A stretch of DNA of 64,000 nt from Chloroflexota bacterium (lineage in GTDB: Bacteria > Chloroflexota > Anaerolineae > Anaerolineales > Villigracilaceae): the NCBI GenBank assembly GCA_016866215.1, contig VGNE01000002.1:55888-119887 (forward strand). The letters are read 5' to 3'. The notes under the pieces are model-generated. The model was not told where the DNA came from, did not search any database, and saw only the letters and a list, made by a program, of their open reading frames with translations. The position numbers and the translations under genes were made by a program. This document shows, piece after piece, positions 1-8,655 of the stretch. Each line of letters opens with the position of its first letter. Position 1 is the first letter of the stretch.

Positions 1-281
1 GGTGCGACGATTTTTTTCGCTTCCTTCTTAATCTGCAAGTTGACAGTGGCAGGAAAGACGGTATCCAAATGAGCAGATACGATCAAAGCCTTCGTCTTCT
101 TCTGTTTCCCCGGCAATCGCGCGAAGACATTTCCCAATGAATCCACCGAAACATCCTTAAGTTTTTCTTTGATAAAAAGTTCGCGCACAAATTCACCCCG
201 CTCTCCCTCCGCAAAGGTTGGCGCGGGGATTTGCTGTATTTGGATGGCAAGGTCAATGATTTGGGTTGGAAGATTATTCAT
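1..281 (-). CDS. M20-family metallopeptidase, N-terminal part (cut by window edge)
   Basis: The frame opens with ATG at 281 and runs without a stop off the left edge, giving about 93 residues. The start looks like an M20 peptidase or deacylase: an amphipathic first helix, the IPAPTFAEGER segment, then SAHLDTVFP with the first zinc-ligand pair of the family (His71 and Asp73). M20 enzymes are cytosolic two-zinc amino- or carboxypeptidases and amidohydrolases; the substrate cannot be told from this part. The dimerisation domain and the remaining ligands lie outside the window. Confidence 0.8.
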   Translation of the reverse strand, partial: MNNLPTQIIDLAIQIQQIPAPTFAEGERGEFVRELFIKEKLKDVSVDSLGNVFARLPGKQKKTKALIVSAHLDTVFPATVNLQIKKEAKKIVA

Positions 282-288
282 GGGTTAA

Positions 289-397
289 GTATACAGGCTG
301 GTAAACAAGTAGACAGGTAAACAGGTAAACAAGTAATGCGCGTTGAACGTTGAAAGTTGAAAGTTCCACTTCATCATTCACCCTTCATCATTCATCC
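289..397. repeat. Octad array followed by inverted heptad array
   Basis: From 289 there are 8-nt units of the form GTAAACAA/GTAGACAG (289-296 and 301-332). These are followed by four 7-nt GTTGAAA-type units (342-369) and four 7-nt TTCATCA-type units (370-397), each arm 28 nt. The two heptad arms are partly complementary. The array fills the gap between the M20 gene and the end of the pfkB-family gene. See the findings for related arrays. Confidence 0.75.
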
Positions 398-398
398 T

Positions 399-1418
399 TT
401 ATATCTCCCGCGCCATTTCTTGTAATGTATGCAAACGCGCTTCAGCCAGTCCGGGCAGAACTTCCAGCGGATAAAATGGGCCGCTGCCTTCGATTTTCAA
501 TGAAGCAGAAACACTTCCATGTATTGCCGCCATGAGAGGGTCGTTTGTCTTCTGAAAGCCGGCCAGGTAGCCGCCGCAAAACGCATCTCCTGCGCCGGTC
601 GGGTCTGCCAGGCGCGAAGAGTAGGCAGGAACTTCGTAACGATGATTTCCTGCGGCATCAAATACCAATTGACCGAGAGCGCCGCGTTTTATGACAATGA
701 TCTGCGGCCCATACTGACTGACCTGCTGCGCCATCTCCCACAAGTCATTGGTCTCACCCCAAAAGAGCGCACGCACTTCATCTTCTGAGGGTTGAAAGAC
801 AGTAACCCCTTGCAATACCAATCGCAGGTCGCGCCAAAAGCTGGTGGTCATATAGCCGGGAGCAGGGTCCAGGCTGACGGTCTGATTTGAGCCGCCTTTA
901 AAGAGGTTGACCATCTGGCTCTGGCTGACAAAGTCAAAGGGGCAGAGATGCACATGGCGGACATCCCGAAAATATTTTGGCACATCCAGCGCGGCGGGAG
1001 AGGCGGCATCTGGTTCGCGCGGGTCTTTGCGCGCTTCATCTACAGGGAGATAGCCAAGCAAGGCTTTTGGAAAAGGCAATTGGCGGCGCGCAAAATGAGT
1101 AACTGCATTGGATTGACTACGCTCATTTGAATCCGTATAGGCAATGAAACTACGCAAATCAATGTTTTGTGATCCATGCAGTGTGATAATGCCGCGAATA
1201 TCAAAACCGCGTTTTTCGAGGTCACGCAGCCAGGCCTGTGGATAGTCCTCACTGACACGCCCAAGCAAACCTGCATTCGCGTTCGCGTCCCAAACCGCAA
1301 GCCCGCCTGCGGCATACAGCAAATTGCCCCCGGGCGAATCCAGGAGCGGGTTCCCCAATGGCGGCAGGATATATTCGCGGGTAAGCTTACCGGCGATGAC
1401 AAATGTTGGACTCGTCAT
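399..1418 (-). CDS. PfkB-family carbohydrate/nucleoside kinase
   Basis: This 339-residue protein has the ribokinase fold signatures: a glycine-rich PGGNLLYAAGG segment near the N-terminus, and the C-terminal PfkB motif DPTGAGDAF at residues 272-280, where Asp278 is the expected catalytic base. Family members phosphorylate sugars, nucleosides or sugar phosphates with ATP in the cytosol. The substrate is not evident; the lid region is unlike ribokinase or adenosine kinase, so no symbol is given. It is a single gene with its own promoter-like -10 box 7 nt before the start codon. Confidence 0.85.
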   Translation of the reverse strand: MTSPTFVIAGKLTREYILPPLGNPLLDSPGGNLLYAAGGLAVWDANANAGLLGRVSEDYPQAWLRDLEKRGFDIRGIITLHGSQNIDLRSFIAYTDSNERSQSNAVTHFARRQLPFPKALLGYLPVDEARKDPREPDAASPAALDVPKYFRDVRHVHLCPFDFVSQSQMVNLFKGGSNQTVSLDPAPGYMTTSFWRDLRLVLQGVTVFQPSEDEVRALFWGETNDLWEMAQQVSQYGPQIIVIKRGALGQLVFDAAGNHRYEVPAYSSRLADPTGAGDAFCGGYLAGFQKTNDPLMAAIHGSVSASLKIEGSGPFYPLEVLPGLAEARLHTLQEMAREI

Positions 1419-1425
1419 TTTCCCA

Positions 1426-1431
1426 AGTATA
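1426..1431 (-). promoter_or_regulatory. -10 box of leaderless start (pfkB-family gene)
   Basis: On the minus strand TATACT ends 7 nt before the ATG at 1418, placing transcription start at or next to the start codon. No good -35 is seen. A small GTGAC/GTCAC inverted repeat lies just upstream (1435-1445). Confidence 0.45.
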
Positions 1432-1491
1432 TAAGGTGACAGTCACTTTGCCCACTCCGCTTCGTTTTGGTATGCTCGGCAGTAGTGACCC

Positions 1492-2040
1492 TCACCTTTT
1501 TCTCATCCAGGCCGGTTTTTGCGCGGCAACCTTTTGATAAATGGAACAATCTTCTTGATGAGCACCCGGCAAATAACCCGTAGATATGAGAAACTCATTG
1601 ACAATCTCACTGCCAGTGAAGACGAAGGTTTTCTTGAAAATTTTTGACCAACCATCTTTTGTTAATGGGTGATTCGCGTCCAGCCAGCCTTTGAAGGAGC
1701 CATATTCTTTTCTGAGTTCGAGTATCGTCTGCGCGTTGACAATGGCCGCATTAACCTTTAGGCGGTTGCGAATAATACCCGCATCTTCCAGCAAACAAGC
1801 GCGGTCTTTCTCACTATACCTTGCGATCTTCTCGATCTTGAAATCGTCGTAGGCTTTATGAAAATTATCCGCCTTCTTCAGGATCGTTATCCATGAAAGC
1901 CCGGCCTGGTTGATCTCAAGAATAAGGCGTTCGAATAATTCATCGTCATCTTTTAACGGAAAGCCATATTGGGAATCGTGATAGTTTTTATTAAAGGTGT
2001 CTTCCGGGTGGGAATTGCAGTAATCGCAGTAAGAGGTCAT
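1492..2040 (-). CDS. tag: DNA-3-methyladenine glycosylase I
   Basis: At 182 residues it matches the family length. Tag removes 3-methyladenine from alkylated DNA as the first step of base excision repair. The zinc site typical of Tag is complete: Cys5 and His21 at the N-terminus, and the HxxxC pair His161/Cys165 near the C-terminus. The LEINQAGLSW segment fits the helix that carries the base-recognition residues. The ATG at 2040 has no Shine-Dalgarno but has TAAAAT 6 nt upstream. It stands alone between the pfkB-family gene and a transposase remnant. Confidence 0.93.
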   Translation of the reverse strand: MTSYCDYCNSHPEDTFNKNYHDSQYGFPLKDDDELFERLILEINQAGLSWITILKKADNFHKAYDDFKIEKIARYSEKDRACLLEDAGIIRNRLKVNAAIVNAQTILELRKEYGSFKGWLDANHPLTKDGWSKIFKKTFVFTGSEIVNEFLISTGYLPGAHQEDCSIYQKVAAQKPAWMRKR

Positions 2041-2046
2041 GATGCA

Positions 2047-2052
2047 ATTTTA
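2047..2052 (-). promoter_or_regulatory. -10 box of leaderless start (tag)
   Basis: Minus-strand TAAAAT ends 6 nt before the tag ATG, with no ribosome-binding site between. Confidence 0.5.
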
Positions 2053-2088
2053 CTATGGTTGAGTAAAGACAAAAGTCGTCATACCTGA

Positions 2089-2262
2089 ATTCGAGGCACA
2101 ACTACTCAGAGCGGTTGGAAGGTCTCTGCCTTCCTGGTGGAGCAAGTCTACGCCAAAGGACTCAAAATTACCAAGGAGGTGATGGAAAGTTTGAATCTTG
2201 AACGACATGGTACTTGCCCAAATTGGAACTACACCATTCGCTCGCGCTTTTCTTCTGCTTGA
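2089..2262 (+). pseudogene. C-terminal scrap of an ISAzo13-like transposase
   Basis: An open stretch of about 57 codons ends in TGA at 2262 and has no start. It carries TTTQSGWKVSAFLVE, then KGLKITKEVMESLNL and NWNYTIRSR, which resembles the C-terminal end of ISAzo13-family transposases (TxTGLxVxA, YPTGxKVxD, WNYTI). The rest of the gene is missing. The 11-mer GCACAACTACT occurs at 2096-2106 and again at 2294-2304, just after the stop, where it may mark part of the element end. The 480-nt gap around it holds no other recognisable gene. Confidence 0.6.
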
Positions 2263-2449
2263 GATCGATTGTTAAAGTACGGAAGTTATTTTTGCACAAC
2301 TACTAAGCGAAACGGAGCGAATTCACCGCTTCGATAACCTGTGCGGGTATCGGTGGATGAATTGCGATAATTCATCTGGAATTACGTCAAGTTCGAAAAA
2401 GACAAATCGTAACAAGAGCCATTGCTGAATTATAACAATCACAAAACTA

Positions 2450-2477
2450 TTGTTTTTCATCGCCAGCGTTGTATAAT
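2450..2477 (+). promoter_or_regulatory. Sigma-70-like promoter for the exported-protein operon
   Basis: TTGTTT (2450-2455), a 16-nt spacer and a perfect TATAAT (2472-2477) lie 45 nt upstream of the first well-spaced ribosome-binding site (AGGAGG, 2511-2516). This one has a leader, unlike many genes here. Confidence 0.6.
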
Positions 2478-2521
2478 AATATTGTACCGTTTTCCGCACT
2501 TCAAACAACCAGGAGGGTTTT

Positions 2522-2659
2522 ATGAAAACCTTACAAAGGCTGGCTCAAACGCGCATCATCGCACCAACAATAGTCATCAGGGAAGTTACAAAGCGGCCGA
2601 AGAATTTCTGCCGATGTCGAATCACTACTATCAACAGTGCGGCACTTGAAAGGAGTTGA
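2522..2659 (+). CDS. Small basic ORF with strong ribosome-binding site, unknown
   Basis: ATG at 2522 follows AGGAGGGTTTT at ideal spacing and gives a 45-residue basic peptide (MKTLQRLAQTR...). Its last codons contain the AGGAG used by the next gene at 2664. No family is recognised. It could be a translated leader peptide coupling translation into the lipoprotein gene, or a remnant start. The strong Shine-Dalgarno and tight linkage are the only support. Confidence 0.4.
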   Translation: MKTLQRLAQTRIIAPTIVIREVTKRPKNFCRCRITTINSAALERS

Positions 2660-2663
2660 TTAC

Positions 2664-3728
2664 ATGAAACTAAATCACATTTTCAAGTTACTTTGCATGC
2701 TGGTCATGCTATCATTGCTCAGTGCGTGCGGATCAGAATCATCCGCAGGCACTTCCGTGTGGATTGACGTGCCAGTCAACGGGCTGGTTTTCCCGTCCGT
2801 GCAAGCGATCGAGATCGAGGGACACGCCGCTTCGTCGGCGGGTGTCAGCCGCGTCGAGATCTGGATCAACGGCGCGCTGCTGACCACGATCAACGACCCG
2901 CCCACAGAAGGCGAACTGGCGAGTTTCCACGCCGAATGGACGCCCTCCGCGCCCGGCGAATACACTCTCCAGGCGATAGCCTTTGGCGCGGACGGGGCGG
3001 CCAGCGCGCCGGATTCGGCGCGCGTCACGTTTGGGGACGTGGTGGTCACCCTGGTCATTTCGGTGACGCCAGTGGTCACTGATACGCCCACCCCGGTCAT
3101 TTCGGTGACGCCGGTGGTCACTGATACGCCTACCATTCCGATTCCCGGCGCAGTCATTCAGTTTTGGGCCGAGCCAGCCGAAATCGAGGCGGGAGCGTGT
3201 ACCGATATCCGCTGGCATGTCGAAAATGTGAGTCGAGTCGTCTTCGGCGGAATTGATCAGCCTTTCGATTGGTCGTACCGCGATTGCCTGTGCGCCAGTC
3301 AACGCTACACACTGACCGTTGTTCACCTTAACGACTCCGAGGAAAGACGCACGGTGGATATTGCCGTGAGTGGGTCTTGTGTTACGCCCACCTCACCGCC
3401 TCCGCAGGATACAACACCTCCGCCCGCCCCGGTGCCTGCTGTGCCTGCCAATGGTTTGACGATTTCCTGCAAGGCATCGCAAAGTTTGGTCTGGCTGCCG
3501 GTGGATGATCCCAGCGGCATCGCTGAGTATCGCGTGGAGATTCAGCGACATTCCGGCGATAACAACTGGCAGGCCGCGCCGGGTGGTTCGATCAGCCTGG
3601 CGGATAAAACCACGAGCGTGCCTGTCGAATGCGGCTGGTATTACCGCTGGCGCGTGCGCGCCGTGGACGGGGCAGGGAACGTTGGCGGATGGTCCGGCTG
3701 GTCGCAGTTCGCGATCACGCTGAGTTGA
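2664..3728 (+). CDS. Lipoprotein with Ig-like, linker and fibronectin-type domains
   Basis: The start is ATG 2664, 8 nt after AGGAG; an in-frame ATG at 2637 has no ribosome-binding site and would spoil the signal peptide. The 354-residue product has a lipoprotein signal ending in LLSAC. It continues with a bacterial Ig-like region, a duplicated Thr/Pro linker (VISVTPVVTDTPT twice), a Cys-containing beta domain (ACTDIRW ... CLCASQRYTL) and a C-terminal fibronectin type III-like domain (WLPVDDPSGIAEYRVEI, YYRWRVRAVD). It is probably anchored outside the cell as a binding or scaffold protein. It is the first large gene of a three-gene operon; no enzymatic motif is seen. Confidence 0.75.
   Translation: MKLNHIFKLLCMLVMLSLLSACGSESSAGTSVWIDVPVNGLVFPSVQAIEIEGHAASSAGVSRVEIWINGALLTTINDPPTEGELASFHAEWTPSAPGEYTLQAIAFGADGAASAPDSARVTFGDVVVTLVISVTPVVTDTPTPVISVTPVVTDTPTIPIPGAVIQFWAEPAEIEAGACTDIRWHVENVSRVVFGGIDQPFDWSYRDCLCASQRYTLTVVHLNDSEERRTVDIAVSGSCVTPTSPPPQDTTPPPAPVPAVPANGLTISCKASQSLVWLPVDDPSGIAEYRVEIQRHSGDNNWQAAPGGSISLADKTTSVPVECGWYYRWRVRAVDGAGNVGGWSGWSQFAITLS
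3054..3137 (+). repeat. Two tandem 42-bp units encoding the Thr/Pro linker
   Basis: Units 3054-3095 and 3096-3137 differ at only a few bases and each encode 14 residues, so copy number can change without breaking the frame. Confidence 0.9.
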
Positions 3729-3738
3729 GGAGGCGGAG

Positions 3739-6700
3739 ATGAAGAACAAAGGTTGTTCGCGTTGGGTATTTCTGTTGGGAATAATGGTGCTCGCCGCCGC
3801 ATGTGTTCTCGTGATCTCATTGGTGTACTTTCAAGCGCGCGCCCGCGCTTTTAATTCCAGGCCGCTGGTGTTGATTCACTCGCCGGTCAATCACGAACAG
3901 GCGCGCATCGGCGACGGGATCATCGTTCATGCTACGGCGCGCGCGGGTAACGGCCTGCGCCGCATGGAGTTGTGGGTGAACGATACCTTTGTGGATGCGC
4001 GCGAAGTGACCGACGGAAGCGCACCGACCATGCTGGTCTTTTCCGGGAGTTGGGTGGCGGGCGCAGCGGGGAATCACGTCCTGATCGTGCGCGCTATCGC
4101 CGCCGACGGGACCGAGGGACAGTCCTCTGTCATGGTCGAGGCGCTCGTGCAGGAAGCCGCCGACTCGGGCATCCACGTTGTCGAGGAGGACGAGACGCTC
4201 GAGACGATTGCCGAGGAACACGGGACAACACCCGAGGAACTGGCCGCGGCCAACCCATACCTTGGTCCGGGCGGCCCCGCACCGGGCGATGAACTGGTCG
4301 TCCCGGACGATGAAGCGCCTCCCGCCGAGGGCGGCGCGCCGGAAGAGGAGGGCGGCGAGCCTCCCATTCCCGAAGACGATCCGCCCGGCGCACCGGAATC
4401 CGCCTTTGAATTGTTTTACCTTGTCCCCTTCGAAGCGTTGGATATTGGCGCGGGCGAACCGACCGGGTTGCGTGTGGAGTTCCTCAGCGCTGGGACCGGC
4501 GAGATCTACGAAGGCCTGCATTGCTACATCGGATTGGGCGACCAATCTCCGCGTTGGTACCCCGATGAAGATAACGACCAGATTACGGACGAATCCTTTG
4601 TATTGGATGACACGGATCATTGGTCTCTCGGAACGCATCTCTCCGGTGAGGACGCACCTGTAATCTACTGGCCGCGCAACCGTGACTTGCCGCTCGATAT
4701 TTCGTGTGTAGGCATTGCCGGCGGCGGCACGGACGCCCTTGACCTCGGCCGCTGGGAGGGCGCCATCCCTCCCGAACGATGGACAGGCATGCTCCTGGCT
4801 GAAGGCGCGACCGGGCCGGACGGTTCTTTCCTGGTGGAATTCCGCATCACGCGCACGGACGGCGGAGGCAGCGGCGTCCCGCTTTGGCTCGACCCCGACA
4901 TGACACCGCCGACGGACATCCGACTGGACGACCGCCGCATTTCCCTGCGCTGGGACTACATCCCGCGCGCCGACGAGGAACCAATTGACGGCTTCCGCGT
5001 TTACCTGAACGGCAGCCTGCAATGGGTGGAGACTGCCGACTCTCGCGAAAGCATGCTGCCTTACGAATGGTTCAACCCGCCCTGTGGGACGACGTATACC
5101 TTTGCCGTCACGGCCTATCGCTTCGGCTTGCCCGACGGTCCGGAGTCGTTTCCCGCCGTCGCCATCTTGGAACAACCGGCGGAGGATTGCACGCGCGAAG
5201 TATTGATTACCTTCCTGGCGCTGGAGACCTTCGACCTGGGCGGGGATGGACGTTACGAAGACCGTCACGGCGATGTGGGTCCCGCGTACGGATCCTTCTA
5301 TGCCAACGAACAGCAGATCACCTTCGGTGTCGGCACTCTCGCCGACGGCGGAGCCGCCGTCGGCTCTTTGGATCTGGCAAACGGCTTCCGTCACAACACA
5401 ACCTACGATCTCGGCGATCTCTCCGCAGACCCGAGCTGGGGCTTCAACGGCATGCCCGCGCTCGTGGCCGCCATCCCCGAAGGAGGCACATTCGAATTCG
5501 GCTTCCGCATCATGGACGAGGATTCGGGCCGTTGCAACGACTCGGACGATCCCGGCTGCGACGACTTGATCTGCGAAGGGCTGTCCATGATCTACGACGA
5601 GGACAGCATCGGCGGCGATCTCGACCAGCACCACGAAGGTTCACTCACCTCCGAGGACGGCCGCTGCCGCGTTACCTATCAATGGGGGCCGGCGGCTGGC
5701 AGTCCGGTCGGGCCCGGCGTGGAGGGCTGGGAACCGCTGCCGTGGATCAGCCTCGAGGATTTCGTGGTCAACGAAGATACCGGGCGGGTACAACTACACG
5801 TCCGCAACACCGGCACGGCAACCTGGCCTTGGCGCGACCTGACCATCGAACTGCAAAGCCGCGAGGGCCTTTCGCTTGGCGTTTACACCTGGCCAGCCTT
5901 CGTCCTCGAAGCCGGACAGCGCACGATGCTGGAACATTCCGACATGCGCCTCAGCGCGCCCTTCGACGCCTGCGTGCTGATTGATCCTTTCGACGATGTG
6001 CTCGAAGAGTTGGAGCGTTCCGGCGCGTTGTTCCATAACCCCATCTGTCCGCAGGTCCCCGACCTAGTCATCACCGAGGTACGCTATATTCCGGGCGGTG
6101 GCTTCGGGCAGGTGTCCGTCACCATCCGAAACGTGGGCGAAGGCAGGCTGGAAAACCGCGTCATTTCCATTCAAACCTCCCTGCCGGACGGCGCGCCGCT
6201 CTACATCGGCGGCTCCTATCCCAACATCACACTGGGACGCTTCGAAAGCATCACCCTGAACTTTGGCGGCGTGAGCGAATCCGTCCGCGAGCAGATGCGG
6301 GCGGGCTACTTGGTTACCGTCAATCCGGAGGCGACCATTTTTGAGAGCAATGCCGACAACAATACTTATTCTGTGCGCGGCGCAACTCGTTTGTGGCTCT
6401 CGTGGGTCTGGATAGAAGCGCCTTACCACTACAGGAACACGGTTGAATATTACTTCCACGCACATGTTGTTTCCGCCGATACGCGCCGCCAGGTTGCGGA
6501 CTGGAACGTGTCGCAGGACATTGACTGGGGTTCGTGTTTCGATCCGTACAATTGCGTGCGAGCGTTCGACGACAATGAGTATGACACGTACTGGTTCGAT
6601 ATCTTTGGCGACGAACTGCTGGAAATCACGGCCTCCGTTTTTGACGGCGCGTTCATCATTAGCGACGGCTCGGGAATCTACAGGCCGGAAGATGGCTGGG

Positions 6701-6846
6701 GCGCGGGTCCGCTGGGTCCGCATGGAAATTGTGAATACCTCGGCCCAGGCGATAATCCAGGGTCGCATACGTGGATATTCGATTATTACGAAGGTGAGAC
6801 ATGGAACATCACTTTCCATATCTGCCGCGAAGACGCTGTACCTTAA
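3739..6846 (+). CDS. Large exported multidomain protein with LysM and CARDB-like domains
   Basis: The start ATG 3739 follows GGAGGCGGAG. The 1035-residue product has one N-terminal membrane segment (VFLLGIMVLAAACVLVISLV), so it is a signal anchor or possible lipoprotein. It continues with a bacterial Ig-like domain, a LysM-like domain (about residues 146-191), an acidic Pro/Glu linker, a fibronectin-like region near the middle, and two CARDB-like repeats of unequal quality (LHVRNTGTATWPW; VSVTIRNVGEGRLENR). LysM suggests attachment to peptidoglycan or another glycan. No catalytic motif was found. The gene is GC-rich, which creates long mirror ORFs on the other strand that are not genes. It lies 10 nt after the preceding lipoprotein gene. 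Confidence 0.72.
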   Translation: MKNKGCSRWVFLLGIMVLAAACVLVISLVYFQARARAFNSRPLVLIHSPVNHEQARIGDGIIVHATARAGNGLRRMELWVNDTFVDAREVTDGSAPTMLVFSGSWVAGAAGNHVLIVRAIAADGTEGQSSVMVEALVQEAADSGIHVVEEDETLETIAEEHGTTPEELAAANPYLGPGGPAPGDELVVPDDEAPPAEGGAPEEEGGEPPIPEDDPPGAPESAFELFYLVPFEALDIGAGEPTGLRVEFLSAGTGEIYEGLHCYIGLGDQSPRWYPDEDNDQITDESFVLDDTDHWSLGTHLSGEDAPVIYWPRNRDLPLDISCVGIAGGGTDALDLGRWEGAIPPERWTGMLLAEGATGPDGSFLVEFRITRTDGGGSGVPLWLDPDMTPPTDIRLDDRRISLRWDYIPRADEEPIDGFRVYLNGSLQWVETADSRESMLPYEWFNPPCGTTYTFAVTAYRFGLPDGPESFPAVAILEQPAEDCTREVLITFLALETFDLGGDGRYEDRHGDVGPAYGSFYANEQQITFGVGTLADGGAAVGSLDLANGFRHNTTYDLGDLSADPSWGFNGMPALVAAIPEGGTFEFGFRIMDEDSGRCNDSDDPGCDDLICEGLSMIYDEDSIGGDLDQHHEGSLTSEDGRCRVTYQWGPAAGSPVGPGVEGWEPLPWISLEDFVVNEDTGRVQLHVRNTGTATWPWRDLTIELQSREGLSLGVYTWPAFVLEAGQRTMLEHSDMRLSAPFDACVLIDPFDDVLEELERSGALFHNPICPQVPDLVITEVRYIPGGGFGQVSVTIRNVGEGRLENRVISIQTSLPDGAPLYIGGSYPNITLGRFESITLNFGGVSESVREQMRAGYLVTVNPEATIFESNADNNTYSVRGATRLWLSWVWIEAPYHYRNTVEYYFHAHVVSADTRRQVADWNVSQDIDWGSCFDPYNCVRAFDDNEYDTYWFDIFGDELLEITASVFDGAFIISDGSGIYRPEDGWGAGPLGPHGNCEYLGPGDNPGSHTWIFDYYEGETWNITFHICREDAVP

Positions 6847-8312
6847 CGGCGCTGGCGCTCGCGGTGGGCATCCTCGCCTGCACGCTTGGACAAACGCCCC
6901 CGACTCAACCGCCCGCCAGCCCGGGCGCTCGAACTGAACCCGGGACAGGCGCGACCGCCCCGGCCGAATCCCAGCCCCGTCCGCTTCCGCCCGCATACGC
7001 GTCCGGCGATGTGGTGAATCCAGTCGACCTCGAATACCTCGGCGCCTTCCGCCTGCCCGGCGGTAACGACCGTCCGCAGACCTTCGCCTATGGCGGAAAC
7101 GCCATGACTTTCAACCCCGACGGCGACCCCGCCGGACCCGACGACGGATTCCCCGGCTCGCTCTTCGTCATGGGACACGACCGCATGCCCTACGGCGATT
7201 TGCCGGATGGCAATCAGGTGGCCGAGATCAACATCCCTGTTCCGGTTGCATCGCGAGATTTGGGCGGCCTCAACACCACCGATTTCCTTCAGGGATTTAA
7301 CGACATCGCGCGCGGCCAGTTTGCCGGGCTGGACGAGATTCCCCGCGTTGGCTTGCAATACCTCAACCGTCCCGAGACCGGACCGAAAATCCACATTGCC
7401 TGGGGACAGCATTTTCAAGAGTCGCCCTCCGCTTCGCATGCGTGGTTCGACCCAACATTGTCTCAATCTCAAATGCAGGGCGCGTGGTTCATCGGCGACC
7501 AGGACCTGTACAGCGTGAACGGCTACCTGTTCGAGATCCCCGTGCTGTGGGCCGATGTCTTCGGTGGAAAATATCTCGCCACCGGCCGCGCCCGGGACGG
7601 CGGCTGGAGCGGCATGGGTCCGGCCTTGTTCGCTTACACTCCTTGGCAGGCGGACGGGTCGCCTCCGCCAGACGGCACACATTTGCAGGAAACCGTTCTC
7701 CTGCTCTATGAAAACTCGTACAACACCACCGACATCATCCACGCGATGAGCGGCTACCAGCATCCCGACGAATGGGAAGGCGGGGCGTGGATCAGCGCGC
7801 CCTCGGGCAGGCAGGCCGTGATCTTCGCGGGGACAAAAAGCAACAGTGAAAAATACTGGTACGGCTACCTCAATCCTGCCGGGCCACAATACGCCTGCGT
7901 GGATACGCAGATCACCGACTTCCCCACCTGTCGCATGGCAGATGGATCGATCTGCCCGCAACAGGATTTCGAAGGATGCTGTGACGAAGCATCCGGCAGA
8001 TGCGCTTCGCTGCGCGGCTGGTGGACGACACAGTGGAACTCGCAGTTTATCTTCTACGATCCCGCCGACTTGGCGCGTGTCGCCGCAGGCGAACTCGCCT
8101 CATGGGAACCTCAGCCATACGCTGTTCTGGATATTGACGAACACCTTTTCTTCAACCCCTCCGGTGTCGAGACCGACATGCTGGGCACGGGAGACCAGCG
8201 CCGCTACCGCATCGGCGACATGGCTTATGATCGACAAAACAATTTGTTGTATGTGCTGGAACTGTTTGCAGACGGAGCAGCCCCAGTTGTACATATCTGG
8301 CAGGTGAGGTGA
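6801..8312 (+). CDS. Exported lipoprotein, unknown function (503 aa)
   Basis: The ATG at 6801 lies inside the end of the preceding gene (46-nt overlap), so expression is probably coupled. The N-terminus is a lipoprotein signal (LALAVGILAC), followed by a Pro/Thr-rich linker. The remainder is a long beta-rich domain with repeated aromatic/Gly motifs (YLGAFRLPGG, VMGHDRMPYGD, WSGMGPALFAY, YRIGDMAYDRQNNLLYVLE). The last of these resembles a beta-propeller blade with a YDRQNNLLYV-type strand. A Cys-rich patch (CPQQDFEGCCDEASGRC) suggests disulfides. No family is named with confidence. It probably acts at the cell surface together with the two proteins encoded upstream. Confidence 0.65.
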   Translation: MEHHFPYLPRRRCTLTALALAVGILACTLGQTPPTQPPASPGARTEPGTGATAPAESQPRPLPPAYASGDVVNPVDLEYLGAFRLPGGNDRPQTFAYGGNAMTFNPDGDPAGPDDGFPGSLFVMGHDRMPYGDLPDGNQVAEINIPVPVASRDLGGLNTTDFLQGFNDIARGQFAGLDEIPRVGLQYLNRPETGPKIHIAWGQHFQESPSASHAWFDPTLSQSQMQGAWFIGDQDLYSVNGYLFEIPVLWADVFGGKYLATGRARDGGWSGMGPALFAYTPWQADGSPPPDGTHLQETVLLLYENSYNTTDIIHAMSGYQHPDEWEGGAWISAPSGRQAVIFAGTKSNSEKYWYGYLNPAGPQYACVDTQITDFPTCRMADGSICPQQDFEGCCDEASGRCASLRGWWTTQWNSQFIFYDPADLARVAAGELASWEPQPYAVLDIDEHLFFNPSGVETDMLGTGDQRRYRIGDMAYDRQNNLLYVLELFADGAAPVVHIWQVR

Positions 8313-8374
8313 CCTGTTGCCCGGGAACGAGAATCTCTCGCACTATACACGCTACCGTCCAATGGAGAAAAACC

Positions 8375-8497
8375 ATGAACAAGTGCTTCTCCTTCCTTTT
8401 CATCGGCATTTCAGGTTATGACCCCGTTTCTCATGATGGCTATCCTGCCCGATTGCGGATAATGCCGGCGTCCGCAATCAAACGAACCTGCTCATAA
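8375..8497 (+). other. Possible truncated gene start (signal-peptide-like ORF)
   Basis: ATG 8375 follows GGAG at 7 nt and encodes MNKCFSFLFIGISG, a plausible start of an exported protein. After about 14 residues it runs into the antisense of a GxxExxY pseudogene and stops at 8497. It may be the 5' end of a gene cut by that insertion; the evidence is weak. Confidence 0.25.
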
Positions 8498-8642
8498 TAA
8501 ATTATGCCGCGCAGTTTTAACTCATGCGACAATGCCTTTTGATACACGGCTTCAAGCAAACCTGGCCAAGGGTTTTATGAACTTCCATTGCTGCGCCTAT
8601 CATGGCAAATGACAATTCTTTGTAAAGCAACTCAGTCATCAT
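8440..8642 (-). pseudogene. GxxExxY-family protein, frameshifted and truncated
   Basis: The gene starts at ATG 8642 behind AGGAGAAAT and reads MTELLYKELSFAMIGAAMEVHKTLG. A missing base near 8563-8566 then shifts the frame. In the next frame the diagnostic GLLEAVYQKALSHELKLRG segment (the GxxExxY motif) continues, followed by IYYEQVRL and a premature TAG at 8440. The family's second half is absent. GxxExxY proteins are small PD-(D/E)XK-like proteins of unknown role. It sits in the 415-nt gap after the exported-protein operon. Confidence 0.8.
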
Positions 8643-8655
8643 TTCTCCTAAGTTA

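Noticed and set aside
3817..5634. A 605-codon open frame on the minus strand
   Set aside because: It mirrors the GC-rich gene at 3739-6846, has no ribosome-binding site and no recognisable domain; its composition is that of a shadow frame.
5022..5984. A 320-codon Arg-rich frame on the + strand
   Set aside because: Alternate frame of the same large gene, with extreme Arg content and no start signals.
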